From Paludibacteraceae bacterium (GTDB lineage: Bacteria; Bacteroidota; Bacteroidia; Bacteroidales; Paludibacteraceae): DNA of 41,177 nt. The notes beneath the pieces were generated by a model. The model was not told where the DNA came from, did not search any database, and saw only the letters and a list, made by a program, of their open reading frames with translations. Positions 10,235 to 19,352 of the stretch are shown piece after piece. Both the position numbers and the translations under genes were made by a program. Location: the NCBI GenBank assembly GCA_017630395.1, contig JAGBVI010000128.1, positions 1-41,177 of the forward strand, given 5' to 3'. Every line of letters begins with the position of its first letter. Position 1 is the first letter of the stretch.

Positions 10235-10555
10235 ATGGAGTATCCCATTAACAAGGGGGTAGGACGATCATTTGAATTTAAAGGTTTACAAACCATTTAT
10301 GTTTTTATAGCCTTAGGGGGGATTGTAATTGGAGTTTTACTCTACTTTATCTTAGGTCTATTTCTTCCATTTGAAATCTCGATAATTGTGGTAGCAATTG
10401 TGGTGATTGGATGTGTTGGAGCTGCCTATTATCTAAATGGAAAGTATGGAGAAACCGGCTTACTGATGGAGCGAGGAGCTAGAAAACTTCATCAAAGAAT
10501 TCAGAATGACAGGCGTGTTCGTTCATTGATAATTAGAAAAGGAGATGAATTTTAA
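10235..10555 (+). CDS. traF: TraF, DUF4133 VirB3-like protein
   Basis: A 106-residue protein starting with MEYPINKGVGR, a typical DUF4133/TraF opening. Two adjacent membrane segments (about 22-42 and 47-68) are followed by a basic cytoplasmic tail (RGARKLHQRIQNDRRVRSLI). TraF is regarded as the VirB3 counterpart that works with the VirB4-type ATPase. The ATG follows the traE stop with no gap, and the 3' end overlaps traG by 11 bases, so translation is probably coupled. Confidence 0.9.
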   Translation: MEYPINKGVGRSFEFKGLQTIYVFIALGGIVIGVLLYFILGLFLPFEISIIVVAIVVIGCVGAAYYLNGKYGETGLLMERGARKLHQRIQNDRRVRSLIIRKGDEF

Positions 10556-13049
10556 TATAAAGAGTAATTTGATAGAGAAGGTTTTCCCATTATGGAAGTT
10601 GGATGGGGGATTTCTTATTTCAAAGTCTTCTGATGTAACTATTTGTTTAGAATTGACTTTAATCGAGTCGTTCACTTCTGATGTTGATAGATACAAAACT
10701 TTGCACAATTGTTTTGTATCTGGAATGAGAGATTTTCCCAATTATACAATAATACATAAACAGGATATTTATACATACTCAAAAGTAGATTTACAACAAA
10801 GAGGAGACTCGTTTTTAAGTTCAGCTTATGCTTCTCATTTTCAGGGAAGATCTTTTCTATCTCATCGCTCTTTTCTTTTCATCACCCTTTCTTGTAAAGC
10901 GAATATGGAGACTACATCTGTTTTGTCTTCTTTATGTCGAAATCGGTTAATACCGAAAGAACAAATGGATGAAAATAGGTTGAATGATTTCACTCAAGCT
11001 GTTTCTCGGTTTATACAGATTTTGTCGGATAATGGTATCTATGTAAGACGGATAGAAGATAGTGAACTTTTGGGAGATGATTTGCAATTAGGAATTATTG
11101 AGCAATATTTAAATCTAAAATTTTCCGGAGGGACTGTTTTGAGCGATCTACATGTTGAGGATGGATGTCTTATGATCGGAGATAATTATGTATCTTGTCA
11201 TTCAATCGCAGATTTAGATGCAGTTCCATCTTTTGTTTGCAGTTGTTCAAATAATTCCAAATTGTCAAGTCCTCCCAATTTTCATGTACCGCAAAGTTTT
11301 ACAGCGGATTTAGGATTGTCTTTGAACTGCGAGCATATCTTCAATCAATATTATTTTTTGGACGATGACAAAAAAATTCTTGATTCGATTCGCCAAAAAG
11401 GAAAATTACAACAGGCTTTTTCTAATGCATCTAGAGCGAATAGTTTGAATTTGCAGCGTAATATGGAGTTTTTGGATGAAGCATATGAAGGGCAAAAAAG
11501 AGCTGTAAAATGTGCCTTTAATGTAATTACTTGGGATAAGAATTGGAATAAGTTGTTGGATAAGAATGCTCTGGTTGAGGCTGCAATGTCTAAAATTAAC
11601 TGCTGTACTAAAACAAAAACAGAAAAAATAGTTCCTCAAGTCTTTTGGGGAGGTATACCGGGAGCGGCGTCTCAATATCCGAAAGAATTAACTTTCTTGA
11701 CTTTTTTGGAGCAAGCTTGTTGCTTTCTAAACTTTGACACTAATTATAAGAACATGGTAGGTAGTTCTGATTTTGGAATCTATTTAACTGATAGATTGGC
11801 AGGAGTACCGGTGAGAATTGATTTAGATGATTATCCTAAAAAAATGGGGTGGATTGACAATCGTAACAAGGTGATTATTGGTCCATCTGGTTCGGGAAAA
11901 TCTTTCTTCACGAACAATTTAGTAAGGCAATATTGGGAACAGGGTTGTCATGTCGTTTTAGTCGATGTGGGTGATTCTTATCAAGGTCTTTGTCATTTGA
12001 TCAATGAAGAAACGAATTCCGATGATGGTTTATATTTTACTTATACTGAGGATAAACCACTATCTTTTAATCCCTTCTATGAGAAAAATTATGAGTACTC
12101 GGAGGAGAAAAAAGAACAGTTGCTCTCTCTTATAAAAACTTTATGGAAGGGCGATATGGGATTAAGTAATACTGAGTCCACTCATATCAAAGTGGCAATT
12201 TATAATTACATTGATGCTGTTTGCGATGATCGTTCTATCACTCCTTGTTTTGATACTTTTTATCACTATCTTATATCAACCTTTAAACCATATATCCAAA
12301 ATGAGCTGTGCGTAAGAGTCGAGAATTTTGATGTGGACGATTTGATACAAGTTTTAAAACCTTTTGAATCCGGAGGAATGTTTGGGCATTTATTGAATTC
12401 AAAGGAGGAGCTGAATTTGCTTGAGAAAAGATTTATTGTTTTTGAGCTAGATAACATTAAAGATAATAAAACTCTTTTCCCTATTGTAACTTTAATCATC
12501 ATGGCTACTTTTATGGATAAGATAAGACGTTTGCCATCGGATCAGCGAAAATTGATGTTAATTGAAGAGGCTTGGCAAGCTATTGCCAAAGAGGGTATGG
12601 CAACTTTTATCGGTTATCTTTATAGAACGGCAAGAAAACATTTTGGTGAAATCGCTATCGTTACTCAAGAACCTGATGACTTGGTAGGGAATAAATTTAT
12701 TAAAGATATTATGATTACTCAGTCTCATTGTAAAATCTTATTAGACTTGAGAGATTTTAAGGAAAAGGTGTCAATCATTCAAGAAATTTTGTCCCTATCG
12801 AAAAAAGAGCAAAACATCCTGTTTTCTGTAAACAATAATCTGAATTTTACTTCTCGTTCTCGTTACAAAGAGGTCTTTATTTCACTGAGAAATTTTTGTG
12901 CTGTTTATGGTGTGGAAGTTAGTGATGAGGAGTATTGTACCTTTACAACTGATAAAGAAGAAAAAGGAAGATTGCACAATCTTATGAGAGAAAATGGGAA
13001 TAGTATTTTGAAAGCTATTCCTTGTTATATTAAACAATTTAAATCATGA
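10545..13049 (+). CDS. traG: TraG, VirB4-family conjugation ATPase
   Basis: An 834-residue protein, the normal length for Bacteroidetes TraG. Walker A is GPSGSGKS at about residues 446-453 and the Walker B region is LMLIEEAWQAIA near 670-681. An ARKHFGEIAIVTQEPDDL stretch follows, as usual in the VirB4/TraG family. It should be the inner-membrane/cytoplasmic motor that powers pilus assembly and substrate transfer. Despite its name it is VirB4-like and not the VirD4-type coupling protein, which is absent from this window. No frameshift or lost catalytic motif is visible, so the ATPase looks functional. It overlaps traF at its start and traI (ATGA, 4 bases) at its end. Confidence 0.95.
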   Translation: MNFNIKSNLIEKVFPLWKLDGGFLISKSSDVTICLELTLIESFTSDVDRYKTLHNCFVSGMRDFPNYTIIHKQDIYTYSKVDLQQRGDSFLSSAYASHFQGRSFLSHRSFLFITLSCKANMETTSVLSSLCRNRLIPKEQMDENRLNDFTQAVSRFIQILSDNGIYVRRIEDSELLGDDLQLGIIEQYLNLKFSGGTVLSDLHVEDGCLMIGDNYVSCHSIADLDAVPSFVCSCSNNSKLSSPPNFHVPQSFTADLGLSLNCEHIFNQYYFLDDDKKILDSIRQKGKLQQAFSNASRANSLNLQRNMEFLDEAYEGQKRAVKCAFNVITWDKNWNKLLDKNALVEAAMSKINCCTKTKTEKIVPQVFWGGIPGAASQYPKELTFLTFLEQACCFLNFDTNYKNMVGSSDFGIYLTDRLAGVPVRIDLDDYPKKMGWIDNRNKVIIGPSGSGKSFFTNNLVRQYWEQGCHVVLVDVGDSYQGLCHLINEETNSDDGLYFTYTEDKPLSFNPFYEKNYEYSEEKKEQLLSLIKTLWKGDMGLSNTESTHIKVAIYNYIDAVCDDRSITPCFDTFYHYLISTFKPYIQNELCVRVENFDVDDLIQVLKPFESGGMFGHLLNSKEELNLLEKRFIVFELDNIKDNKTLFPIVTLIIMATFMDKIRRLPSDQRKLMLIEEAWQAIAKEGMATFIGYLYRTARKHFGEIAIVTQEPDDLVGNKFIKDIMITQSHCKILLDLRDFKEKVSIIQEILSLSKKEQNILFSVNNNLNFTSRSRYKEVFISLRNFCAVYGVEVSDEEYCTFTTDKEEKGRLHNLMRENGNSILKAIPCYIKQFKS

Positions 13050-13660
13050 AAAAATTACTTTATTCTTTTTGTTTGGCGATTATTTTGCATTTAAATACGT
13101 ATGCGCAAGGAGCTATGGTTATTTCTGATCCAGCATCTGTGGCTCAGCGGTTTGTGTTGGCTACCGAAGAAATGACAGAACAAATTGAGCAGAAATATAA
13201 GTTTATCGAACAGATTGATCTTGCTAGAAAAGCATTAGATCAGAGCCGAAAATTACAGCAAAATATCGAAATTGTTTCCTCTTTCGTGAAGAGTGCTCAA
13301 GAGGTGGTGGATATTATTTCTGAAGGGGAGAATATTGTGCGAAATTTTAAATCTATGCAAAATGCAATTTTTAAGTCAGACCTCCTTAGCAACGATGAAA
13401 AATTTATGTGTATTGCTGAAATGATTAACTGTTGCGATAACATCAATGAAATTTCAAAAAAAGCAACTGCAGTTGTTTCTGATAAGAATGCAGATAAAGG
13501 CGTGACATTATCTGATTTTGAGCGTCTTCAAGAACTTAGAACATTGAAGAGGGAGATGGAAATGACTTCGGATGAAATGAATGATATTTATCTTAGGTAT
13601 TTGTCTCCTTATGTTTCTACGAATAGAGAAGATTTTCTGTTTTCTTTTATAAATTTTTAA
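13046..13660 (+). CDS. traI: TraI, DUF4141 periplasmic conjugation protein
   Basis: A 204-residue protein with a cleavable signal peptide (about 1-20, NTYAQGA) followed by a long, largely helical, charged region. Position right after traG, length and the helical periplasmic layout fit the DUF4141/TraI family of Bacteroidetes conjugative transposons. It may play a VirB5-like role, but that equivalence is not firm. The start overlaps the traG stop as ATGA. This TraI is unrelated to the F-plasmid relaxase of the same name, so it does not supply a relaxase. Confidence 0.85.
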   Translation: MKKLLYSFCLAIILHLNTYAQGAMVISDPASVAQRFVLATEEMTEQIEQKYKFIEQIDLARKALDQSRKLQQNIEIVSSFVKSAQEVVDIISEGENIVRNFKSMQNAIFKSDLLSNDEKFMCIAEMINCCDNINEISKKATAVVSDKNADKGVTLSDFERLQELRTLKREMEMTSDEMNDIYLRYLSPYVSTNREDFLFSFINF

Positions 13661-13663
13661 AGT

Positions 13664-14755
13664 ATGAATAACGAATCTACTATTAACCTTTCCTCTTTGT
13701 TTTCTAACAAGTTTGCTGAGAATCTATTTAATGGATGCTTGGAAAAACTTTCAGGATTAACAGAATTGTGTTTTTTTCTGTGTGGTATGTTTGCTCTTGT
13801 TTATTTGGGAAATTTATTAATGAAAACCTGGGTAAAAGGGAGTCCGATTGATTTTTCGGTGCTTATTCGTCCTTTCATTATCGGAATTGTTATTATGAAC
13901 TTCTCATTGGTATATAATCTTGTTGATGGTATTTTGTCGCCTATAAATGCTTATACAGAGAATTTGGCATTAGATAGAAAGGAATTGATGAAAGAGAAAG
14001 AAAAGCTGGTGGATGTAAGAGCTGAGTTTAGAGAAAAAGAGGCTGCTTTGGAACAAGAAGGAACAACCTTTTGGAGCAATATTTTTAAAGTGAGTTCTGT
14101 GACAACTTTTTTTGAACATTTATTGGATAATTGCATTAATCTTTTTCTGGAGTCATTGGAATACTTTGCTTCAATTATTTTTGGTGCTATAAAGTTGACT
14201 CTCAGAGTGGTGAGTTATGCTTTCCGAATTATTTTAATTGTTTTGGGTCCTTTTGCTTTTGCTATGTCTGTCTTGCCTGCTTTTAAAGGGAATTGGGTCT
14301 CTTGGGTGGGGAAATATATTAATGTTTGTTTATTTATTCCTATCGCAAATATCATGGATGTGATTATTAATAAGTTGAATGTATTGTTGATAAGCACTCA
14401 TATTGATTATTATAAAGAAGCAATTACAGCATTGACAGACTCTACGTCAAGTGTAGATTCTGCTTTGATGTCTATAACTATATCATACATTATTTTCTTA
14501 ATTGCTTTTATCGTCTTATACTTGATGATTCCGAATATTGCTTCTTACGTAGTTAGTGCTGGTACGATGGAAGGTCTTATGGGGGGAATTACTATTGCTG
14601 GGTCAGCTGCTGCGGCAAAAATGATTGGTGGTGCCTCAAGTTCCGGTTTGCCTTCAAATGTGCTGAAGTTCTTTAGAAAAGCGAAGGGTGGAAAGGTTAT
14701 TTTTCAACCTCAAATTAAACAAGAGGTCTTACCCAAAAATGTGCAACAATGTTAA
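13664..14755 (+). CDS. traJ: TraJ, VirB6-like polytopic membrane protein
   Basis: 363 residues with several membrane segments (about 34-55, 68-86, 160-180, 183-205, 215-235, 265-295), a charged coiled stretch at about 100-130 (KELMKEKEKLVDVRAEFREKE broken over that region) and a Gly/Ala-rich segment near 302-328. This matches TraJ of Bacteroidetes conjugative transposons, the VirB6-like channel component in the inner membrane. It starts 3 bases after traI and its last 7 bases overlap traK. Confidence 0.9.
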   Translation: MNNESTINLSSLFSNKFAENLFNGCLEKLSGLTELCFFLCGMFALVYLGNLLMKTWVKGSPIDFSVLIRPFIIGIVIMNFSLVYNLVDGILSPINAYTENLALDRKELMKEKEKLVDVRAEFREKEAALEQEGTTFWSNIFKVSSVTTFFEHLLDNCINLFLESLEYFASIIFGAIKLTLRVVSYAFRIILIVLGPFAFAMSVLPAFKGNWVSWVGKYINVCLFIPIANIMDVIINKLNVLLISTHIDYYKEAITALTDSTSSVDSALMSITISYIIFLIAFIVLYLMIPNIASYVVSAGTMEGLMGGITIAGSAAAAKMIGGASSSGLPSNVLKFFRKAKGGKVIFQPQIKQEVLPKNVQQC

Positions 14756-15369
14756 AAAGTTTGAGAAATATTCAAGGGGCATTTGCGCTCTCTCGATTCT
14801 ATTTGATTGGAATTACTCTTCTCTCTTTGGGAGTGTCGGCTTATGCGATATTTCAATCCTATCAATTTGCTGAAAAACAGAGAGAAAAAGTTTACGTTTT
14901 AGATAATGGGAAATCTTTGATGTTGGCTCTTTCGCAGGATGTTTATATGAATAAACCGGCTGAGGCCAAAGCTCACCTTAAATGGTTTCATGAGTTATTC
15001 TTTACTTTAGCTCCTGATGGTGCTGCTATCGAAGATAACGTGAAACAGGCTCTGTTCTTGGCTGATAATTCTGCCCTTGAATTTTATAAAACTCGTCAGG
15101 AAAGTGGCTATTACCAAAAAATGATTGGTGCAGGAATCATTAATGAAATTCGCATCGATTCAATTTGCCTGAATATGGATGTATATCCTTATACGGCTAA
15201 GACTTATGCGGTGAGTTCTATCATGAGAAGATCTTCTATCTCTTATTACAGACTTATTACTTCTTGTGAATTGGTCAATTCTCCCCGTTCAGACAATAAT
15301 CCGCATGGTTTTATTATTAATAATTGGCAGGTGAATGATATGACTGAAATTAAAAGTGTTCAACGATAA
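14749..15369 (+). CDS. traK: TraK, VirB8-like conjugation protein
   Basis: A 206-residue protein with one N-terminal membrane segment (about 17-36) and a periplasmic domain. The N-terminal region, QREKVYVLDNGKSL and ISYYRLITSCELVNSPRSDNNPHG with a terminal NNW, are typical of TraK. It is the VirB8-like scaffold linking inner-membrane parts to the VirB9/10 proteins. It overlaps traJ by 7 bases and is followed by traL after 15 bases. Confidence 0.9.
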   Translation: MLKSLRNIQGAFALSRFYLIGITLLSLGVSAYAIFQSYQFAEKQREKVYVLDNGKSLMLALSQDVYMNKPAEAKAHLKWFHELFFTLAPDGAAIEDNVKQALFLADNSALEFYKTRQESGYYQKMIGAGIINEIRIDSICLNMDVYPYTAKTYAVSSIMRRSSISYYRLITSCELVNSPRSDNNPHGFIINNWQVNDMTEIKSVQR

Positions 15370-15384
15370 TATATTCTCTATTTT

Positions 15385-15702
15385 ATGAATGATTTAAAAG
15401 AAAAATTGTCGGAGTATTTAAACAAAATTCCGGTTGTTGAAAGAAAAACATACGTTATTCTTCTTTGTTCTTTATTGATTCTGGGTTTTGCAACTAAGTC
15501 TGTGATAAAAATTGTGCGTACATCTGAGGGGTGGGAAAACTTATCGACAGGAGATAATCAGACGATTTCTCAAGATCAATTAGATGCACTTAGTAGTGAA
15601 CTTAATCGTGTTCACGACCATTTTTCAGCCTCTAGAGATTCTTTTTTGATGTTAGTGGATGGGATGGATACACTTAATATACGGAAAAATGATGAAAATT
15701 GA
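15385..15702 (+). CDS. traL: TraL, small membrane conjugation protein
   Basis: A 105-residue protein with one membrane segment (about 24-41) after a charged N-terminus and a polar periplasmic tail with a predicted helix. Size, topology and position between traK and traM identify it as TraL of the Bacteroidetes cluster; sequence conservation in this family is low, so the call rests mainly on position. Its 3' end overlaps traM by 14 bases. Confidence 0.8.
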   Translation: MNDLKEKLSEYLNKIPVVERKTYVILLCSLLILGFATKSVIKIVRTSEGWENLSTGDNQTISQDQLDALSSELNRVHDHFSASRDSFLMLVDGMDTLNIRKNDEN

Positions 15703-16831
15703 TGAGAAATTAAAAAGGAAATTGCTTATCGTTCAAGGGTGTACACTCTTTTTCTTTGTTGGCTTTTTGTCTCTTTTCTATATGCTGGGTGGAGGAGCAC
15801 AAGCGAATTATTCGGTTGAAGAAGTTGCATTAAATCTTGATACTTTGCCTGATGTAATGGTGGACGAAATTCCGAATGATAGGTTAGAGGCTTTCAGGCA
15901 GGCTACTCATCTACTGAAACAAGAGAAGGAGTTGGAAGAGGTAAATAATTCGTTTCTGTTTTTAGAAGAGGATGCGGAGAATGAGATGGATGTTTTGGAT
16001 ACAACTATTAACGAAAGTCTATTTGAGACCTTAAAAGAAGTGGTTGTTGGTTCTTCGGAAGATCCGATTATTCCCAATAGGAAACAAATTGCTCAAAGGG
16101 TTCCTCGAAGAGGGGAAAGTGGAAGTGCTATAAGAACTGCAAAGAATGAGACTTCGGAGGATTGGGAGGCAAAAATGCAAGCAGAAATTGCAGAAAGAGA
16201 ACGCAGGTTACAGGAGTTGTATTATGGCAAGAAGGTTGTGAATGAACCATTACAAACATCTTCTTCGACAGAAGATGAACCTACAGAAAATGAGAAAGAT
16301 GTAAAGATAACTAAAAATAAAAATGGCTTCAGAACTCTGGGTGTTTCAGGTAGTTCCACAACTCCCCAAGGGAGCGTTAGAGCTGTGATTCATGGAGAGC
16401 AAAAGGATATTACAGAATCCTCTCAAATTAAGTTAAGAATATTAGACCCGATTGAGGTTGATGGTTTTATGATTCCGCGTAATACAATCATTTTTGGCAT
16501 GGCTTCGTTTTCCGAGAATAGAGTGAATATTGATATTGAAAATATTGCATTCCGAAACAATATTTATCCTTTCAGAGGGAGAATATATGATCAAGATGGT
16601 TTCTTAGGAATTTATATTCCGGACAATTTGGTAAATGATGCTAAAACTGAGGCCTCAAGTGAGACTGTTTCTGCTGCGGATGTCAATTTTAGCGGACTTA
16701 CAGGAATTGTGAGTACCGGAGCCAATGCAATTGTTAATGCTGCAAAAAATGTTGTTACTGGGTCAATTCGTAGAACAAAAGTTACTTTGCCGGCTAACTA
16801 TAAACTAATAATAAAGACGAATGAAAAATAG
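15689..16831 (+). CDS. traM: TraM, VirB10-like conjugation protein
   Basis: A 380-residue protein from ATG 15689 (a second ATG follows at 15692); an upstream in-frame GTG lies deeper within traL and is less likely. A membrane segment at about 15-34 precedes a long charged linker (to about 220). The C-terminal domain (RAVIHGEQKDITESSQIKLR, then IPRNTIIFGMASFSENRVNI and YPFRGRIYDQDGFLGIYIP) is the conserved TraM core, VirB10-like. It should span from the inner membrane to the outer-membrane core. Its 3' end overlaps traN by 11 bases. Confidence 0.92.
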   Translation: MMKIDEKLKRKLLIVQGCTLFFFVGFLSLFYMLGGGAQANYSVEEVALNLDTLPDVMVDEIPNDRLEAFRQATHLLKQEKELEEVNNSFLFLEEDAENEMDVLDTTINESLFETLKEVVVGSSEDPIIPNRKQIAQRVPRRGESGSAIRTAKNETSEDWEAKMQAEIAERERRLQELYYGKKVVNEPLQTSSSTEDEPTENEKDVKITKNKNGFRTLGVSGSSTTPQGSVRAVIHGEQKDITESSQIKLRILDPIEVDGFMIPRNTIIFGMASFSENRVNIDIENIAFRNNIYPFRGRIYDQDGFLGIYIPDNLVNDAKTEASSETVSAADVNFSGLTGIVSTGANAIVNAAKNVVTGSIRRTKVTLPANYKLIIKTNEK

Positions 16832-17933
16832 GAAATTGTATTTATGTATATTTTTTTGTTTCTATTTCCCGGCTCTTTTTGCTGTCAATTTAGTAGGAAG
16901 TAAGACAGATTCGTTGGAAATTTCTGATACGAAATGGCTCTATCTGAAATTTAATAGTGACATTAAGTATGCTGATATGGGAACAGAAGATATTCGAATC
17001 GAAAAGAGTGTTATTCCTTCTATTCTTAGGATTAAAAGTGAAATTCCATATTTCGAAAGTACGAGTATTACAATTATCACTATGGATGGCATTGTCCATA
17101 CTTTTAAACTCAATTATGGAACCAATCTTCCCTTTATTGCTTTTCAAGTAAGTGACGTTCGTTCAGAAATTCCTTTTTATGAAATAGAACTTTCTCATAA
17201 GCAGACAAGTCATCTTATTTTTGATAAAAAAGTGGTGGAAGTTAGTGCCGGTGTAGATACAATTATTGCTGAACAAGCTGAGGGCATTGATAATGTTATA
17301 AAATGTAAATCTATAGCATCCGGGTTTGAGTCCTTTGACGAAACTTCTCTTACGATAGTTACAGAAGATGGGAACCTTTATCCTTTTGTTATTACCTATA
17401 AAGAATCTCCGGATGTTGTCAATTATAATATTTCGAATGAGAGTCAGGTGGAGGCTATTTTTTCAGACTATTCTTTGAGAGAACCTGAAATGAAAAATTT
17501 GGCTAAAAAGATATTAAAAGAGGGCACACAATTGAGAAATTTAGGAGTTATGGAGAATAAAATGGTTTTTGGACTTCGTTCGATATTTGTACATAATGAT
17601 GTTATGATGTTTTTTTTGGATGTCCAGAATAATTCTCAAGTGGATTATGAGATTGATTTTATCAAAAGTTACGTAATCAACAAAAGAACTTCTAAGAAAC
17701 AAGCATTTCAAACGGATGAAAAAAGCCCAATATATATTTATTCTGAGAGTGTGTCGGAACGGATTGCCGCAAAAGGTAGCTATTCGGTTGTCTTCTTTTT
17801 TAGGAGATTTACTATACCGGACAAGCATAATCTGTTCTTCGAACTCTTTGAAAAGAATGGAGGAAGACATATTAAGTTTACCGTACCTAATAAAGTTTTG
17901 CTAAATGCAAAACACCTATATTCAAAGCCTTAA
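16821..17933 (+). CDS. traN: TraN, DUF4138 VirB9-like conjugation protein
   Basis: A 370-residue protein with a signal peptide (about 1-21, ALFAVN) and a TKWLYLKFNSDIKYADMG segment near residues 33-50 that is characteristic of Bacteroidetes TraN. The C-terminal half carries NKMVFGLRSIFVHND, then FFLDVQNNSQVDYEID. TraN is the VirB9-like outer-membrane-core protein. This is the last gene of the operon: a terminator lies 38 bases on, so traO, traP and traQ, which normally follow, are absent. Confidence 0.92.
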   Translation: MKNRKLYLCIFFCFYFPALFAVNLVGSKTDSLEISDTKWLYLKFNSDIKYADMGTEDIRIEKSVIPSILRIKSEIPYFESTSITIITMDGIVHTFKLNYGTNLPFIAFQVSDVRSEIPFYEIELSHKQTSHLIFDKKVVEVSAGVDTIIAEQAEGIDNVIKCKSIASGFESFDETSLTIVTEDGNLYPFVITYKESPDVVNYNISNESQVEAIFSDYSLREPEMKNLAKKILKEGTQLRNLGVMENKMVFGLRSIFVHNDVMMFFLDVQNNSQVDYEIDFIKSYVINKRTSKKQAFQTDEKSPIYIYSESVSERIAAKGSYSVVFFFRRFTIPDKHNLFFELFEKNGGRHIKFTVPNKVLLNAKHLYSKP

Positions 17934-17971
17934 CTATGTAAATATATATTTTGAAACTAAACAGGTTTGTG

Positions 17972-18004
17972 AAAGTCTTGCAAGGGATTGTAGGGCTTTT
18001 TTTT
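17972..18004 (+). terminator. Terminator of the tra operon
   Basis: aaagtcttgcaa and ttgtagggcttt can pair over 12 bp (several G-U) around a ggga loop and are followed by a run of eight T. This is a good intrinsic terminator 38 bases after the traN stop codon. Confidence 0.75.
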
Positions 18005-18123
18005 ATGTTTTCCGCAAAGAGAATAAATGGCATGTTAATCATTGAAAATCATAAATCCGGGTTCAGACTTTCCTAAAACAATTATAAATGTTCTATTTGT
18101 ACGGTTAGGTTTGAAATATTTCT

Positions 18124-18131
18124 TATATTTG
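18124..18131 (+). promoter_or_regulatory. Possible -7 promoter box ahead of the AraC gene
   Basis: TATATTTG fits the Bacteroidetes TAnnTTTG box. No TTTG at the ideal 19-21 base distance is present. It ends 12 bases before the MITE, so the MITE would lie in the leader of the araC-like gene if this box is used. The rest of the 435-base gap (17934-18368) holds the tra terminator and the MITE. Confidence 0.4.
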
Positions 18132-18143
18132 TACCGGTATTAA

Positions 18144-18338
18144 GGAGCTGTTTAAATTTCATTATAAAATTAATTTTGAACTTCACGCTCTTTTTTTTTC
18201 GGCATCTTTTCGACGATTTTTTAATCTATTTTTATTATTGTTTTTTTGATAATATTCAGCTATTAACGATAAAAGAATAACAAAAATAATCTTAAAAATT
18301 CCTCTCAAATATGCTTGAAATAAAATTTAAGCAACTTC
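18144..18338. mobile_element. MITE family I, copy 1 (195 bp)
   Basis: Terminal inverted repeats of about 20 bases (left ggagctgtttaaatttcat, right ataaaatttaagcaacttc; roughly 16 of 20 match) flanked by a TAA direct repeat at 18141-18143 and 18339-18341. No coding capacity. It aligns along most of its length with the reverse complement of the element at 39867-40054, sharing the central tttcggcatctttt and the end ctctcaaatatgc-tgaaataaaattta. The short TIR and 3-bp TNA target duplication resemble some IS5-group elements, but no parent transposase is in the window. Confidence 0.8.
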
Positions 18339-18368
18339 TAAGAATCTAATTGATAGTATGAGTAAAGT

Positions 18369-19304
18369 ATGACACTAACTGAAACAAAAATTAAAACAAT
18401 TTCCCTAAAAGAGGTGGCAGAATTGGCAGATTTGGAAATAAATCAAGAGATGTATAGTCAAACCGGAATATTTATCCGTAGAGATGTTTCTGTCAATGAT
18501 TTCCGTGATGCTATAAAATCGGTAGAGAAGGATATTTTTCGTTTGAAAGAGGTTCGTATTTTTTTCTTAAAAAAGGGGGATGTAAAATATTTGCTTAATT
18601 TTGAGGAGTATGAGATAAAGACTGGTTCATTGGTTATTTTACCTCCTAATTGTGTTTTAGAAATTAAAGAGGTTTCTGTAGATGCTGAATGTGAAATTAT
18701 AGCTGTTAACGAAGCTTTTTTTGAATCGGAGTCGATGGTAAAAATTTTCTCGCCACTTTGGATGCAGCCGTTTATTCACAGATTGACGGGTGATGAAATG
18801 GATATTGTAGAAAAATATTTCTCCTTGATACAAACATTGCGAGAAAATAGTTCTGTTAATTCATCGAAATCTTCTCTGCAATATTTGATGATTTCTTTTA
18901 TAATGAATGCAAAAAGTTTTGCAGAAAAGGAGAAGATGGAAGATTCTTATTCACCCTATAAGGTTTCTATATTTCATCGTTTTGTTTCTTTGGTAGGTGA
19001 GCATTATAAACAGCAACGTACAGTGGGGTTTTATGCAGAAAGATTGAGTTTAACACCTCACTATTTGAGTGCATTAATTAAGCAAACAAGCGGAGAAACG
19101 GTTATGCAATGGATAAATAAAATGGTTATTTTCAAAGCTAAAGAGTTGTTGAAAGAGGGTAATCTTTTGGTGTATGAAATCGCCGATGAATTGAATTTTC
19201 CAAATCCTTCATTCTTTTCGAGATTTTTTAAAAAACAGACAGGTATTACTCCTTTCCAATATCAAAAGCAAAATTTTAGAGATGTACTTCCTGATGTGCG
19301 ATAA
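18369..19304 (+). CDS. AraC-family transcriptional regulator
   Basis: A 311-residue protein with an N-terminal cupin-like sensing region (KKGDVKYLLNFEEYEIKTGSLVILPPNC near 65-95) and a C-terminal AraC double helix-turn-helix (about 200-305). The second HTH has IADELNFPNPSFFSRFFKKQ followed by TGITPFQYQK, the classic family signature. It should bind DNA and act as an activator or repressor; the effector is unknown. It sits between the tra operon and thiL in the same direction, so it could control either neighbour or a remote target. Confidence 0.92.
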   Translation: MTLTETKIKTISLKEVAELADLEINQEMYSQTGIFIRRDVSVNDFRDAIKSVEKDIFRLKEVRIFFLKKGDVKYLLNFEEYEIKTGSLVILPPNCVLEIKEVSVDAECEIIAVNEAFFESESMVKIFSPLWMQPFIHRLTGDEMDIVEKYFSLIQTLRENSSVNSSKSSLQYLMISFIMNAKSFAEKEKMEDSYSPYKVSIFHRFVSLVGEHYKQQRTVGFYAERLSLTPHYLSALIKQTSGETVMQWINKMVIFKAKELLKEGNLLVYEIADELNFPNPSFFSRFFKKQTGITPFQYQKQNFRDVLPDVR

Positions 19305-19320
19305 TAATCAAAAATTTGAC

Positions 19321-19328
19321 TAACTTTG
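19321..19328 (+). promoter_or_regulatory. -7 box for thiL
   Basis: TAACTTTG fits TAnnTTTG and lies 24 bases before ATG 19353. It overlaps an upstream TTG codon at 19326, which argues against that codon being the thiL start. Confidence 0.5.
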
Positions 19329-19352
19329 TGGCTTGGTATTAACTTTTTTAGC

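Noticed and set aside
9579-18004. Complete integrative conjugative element
   Set aside because: No integrase, attachment repeats, relaxase, VirD4 protein or TraO-Q in the window; only the pore genes are present.
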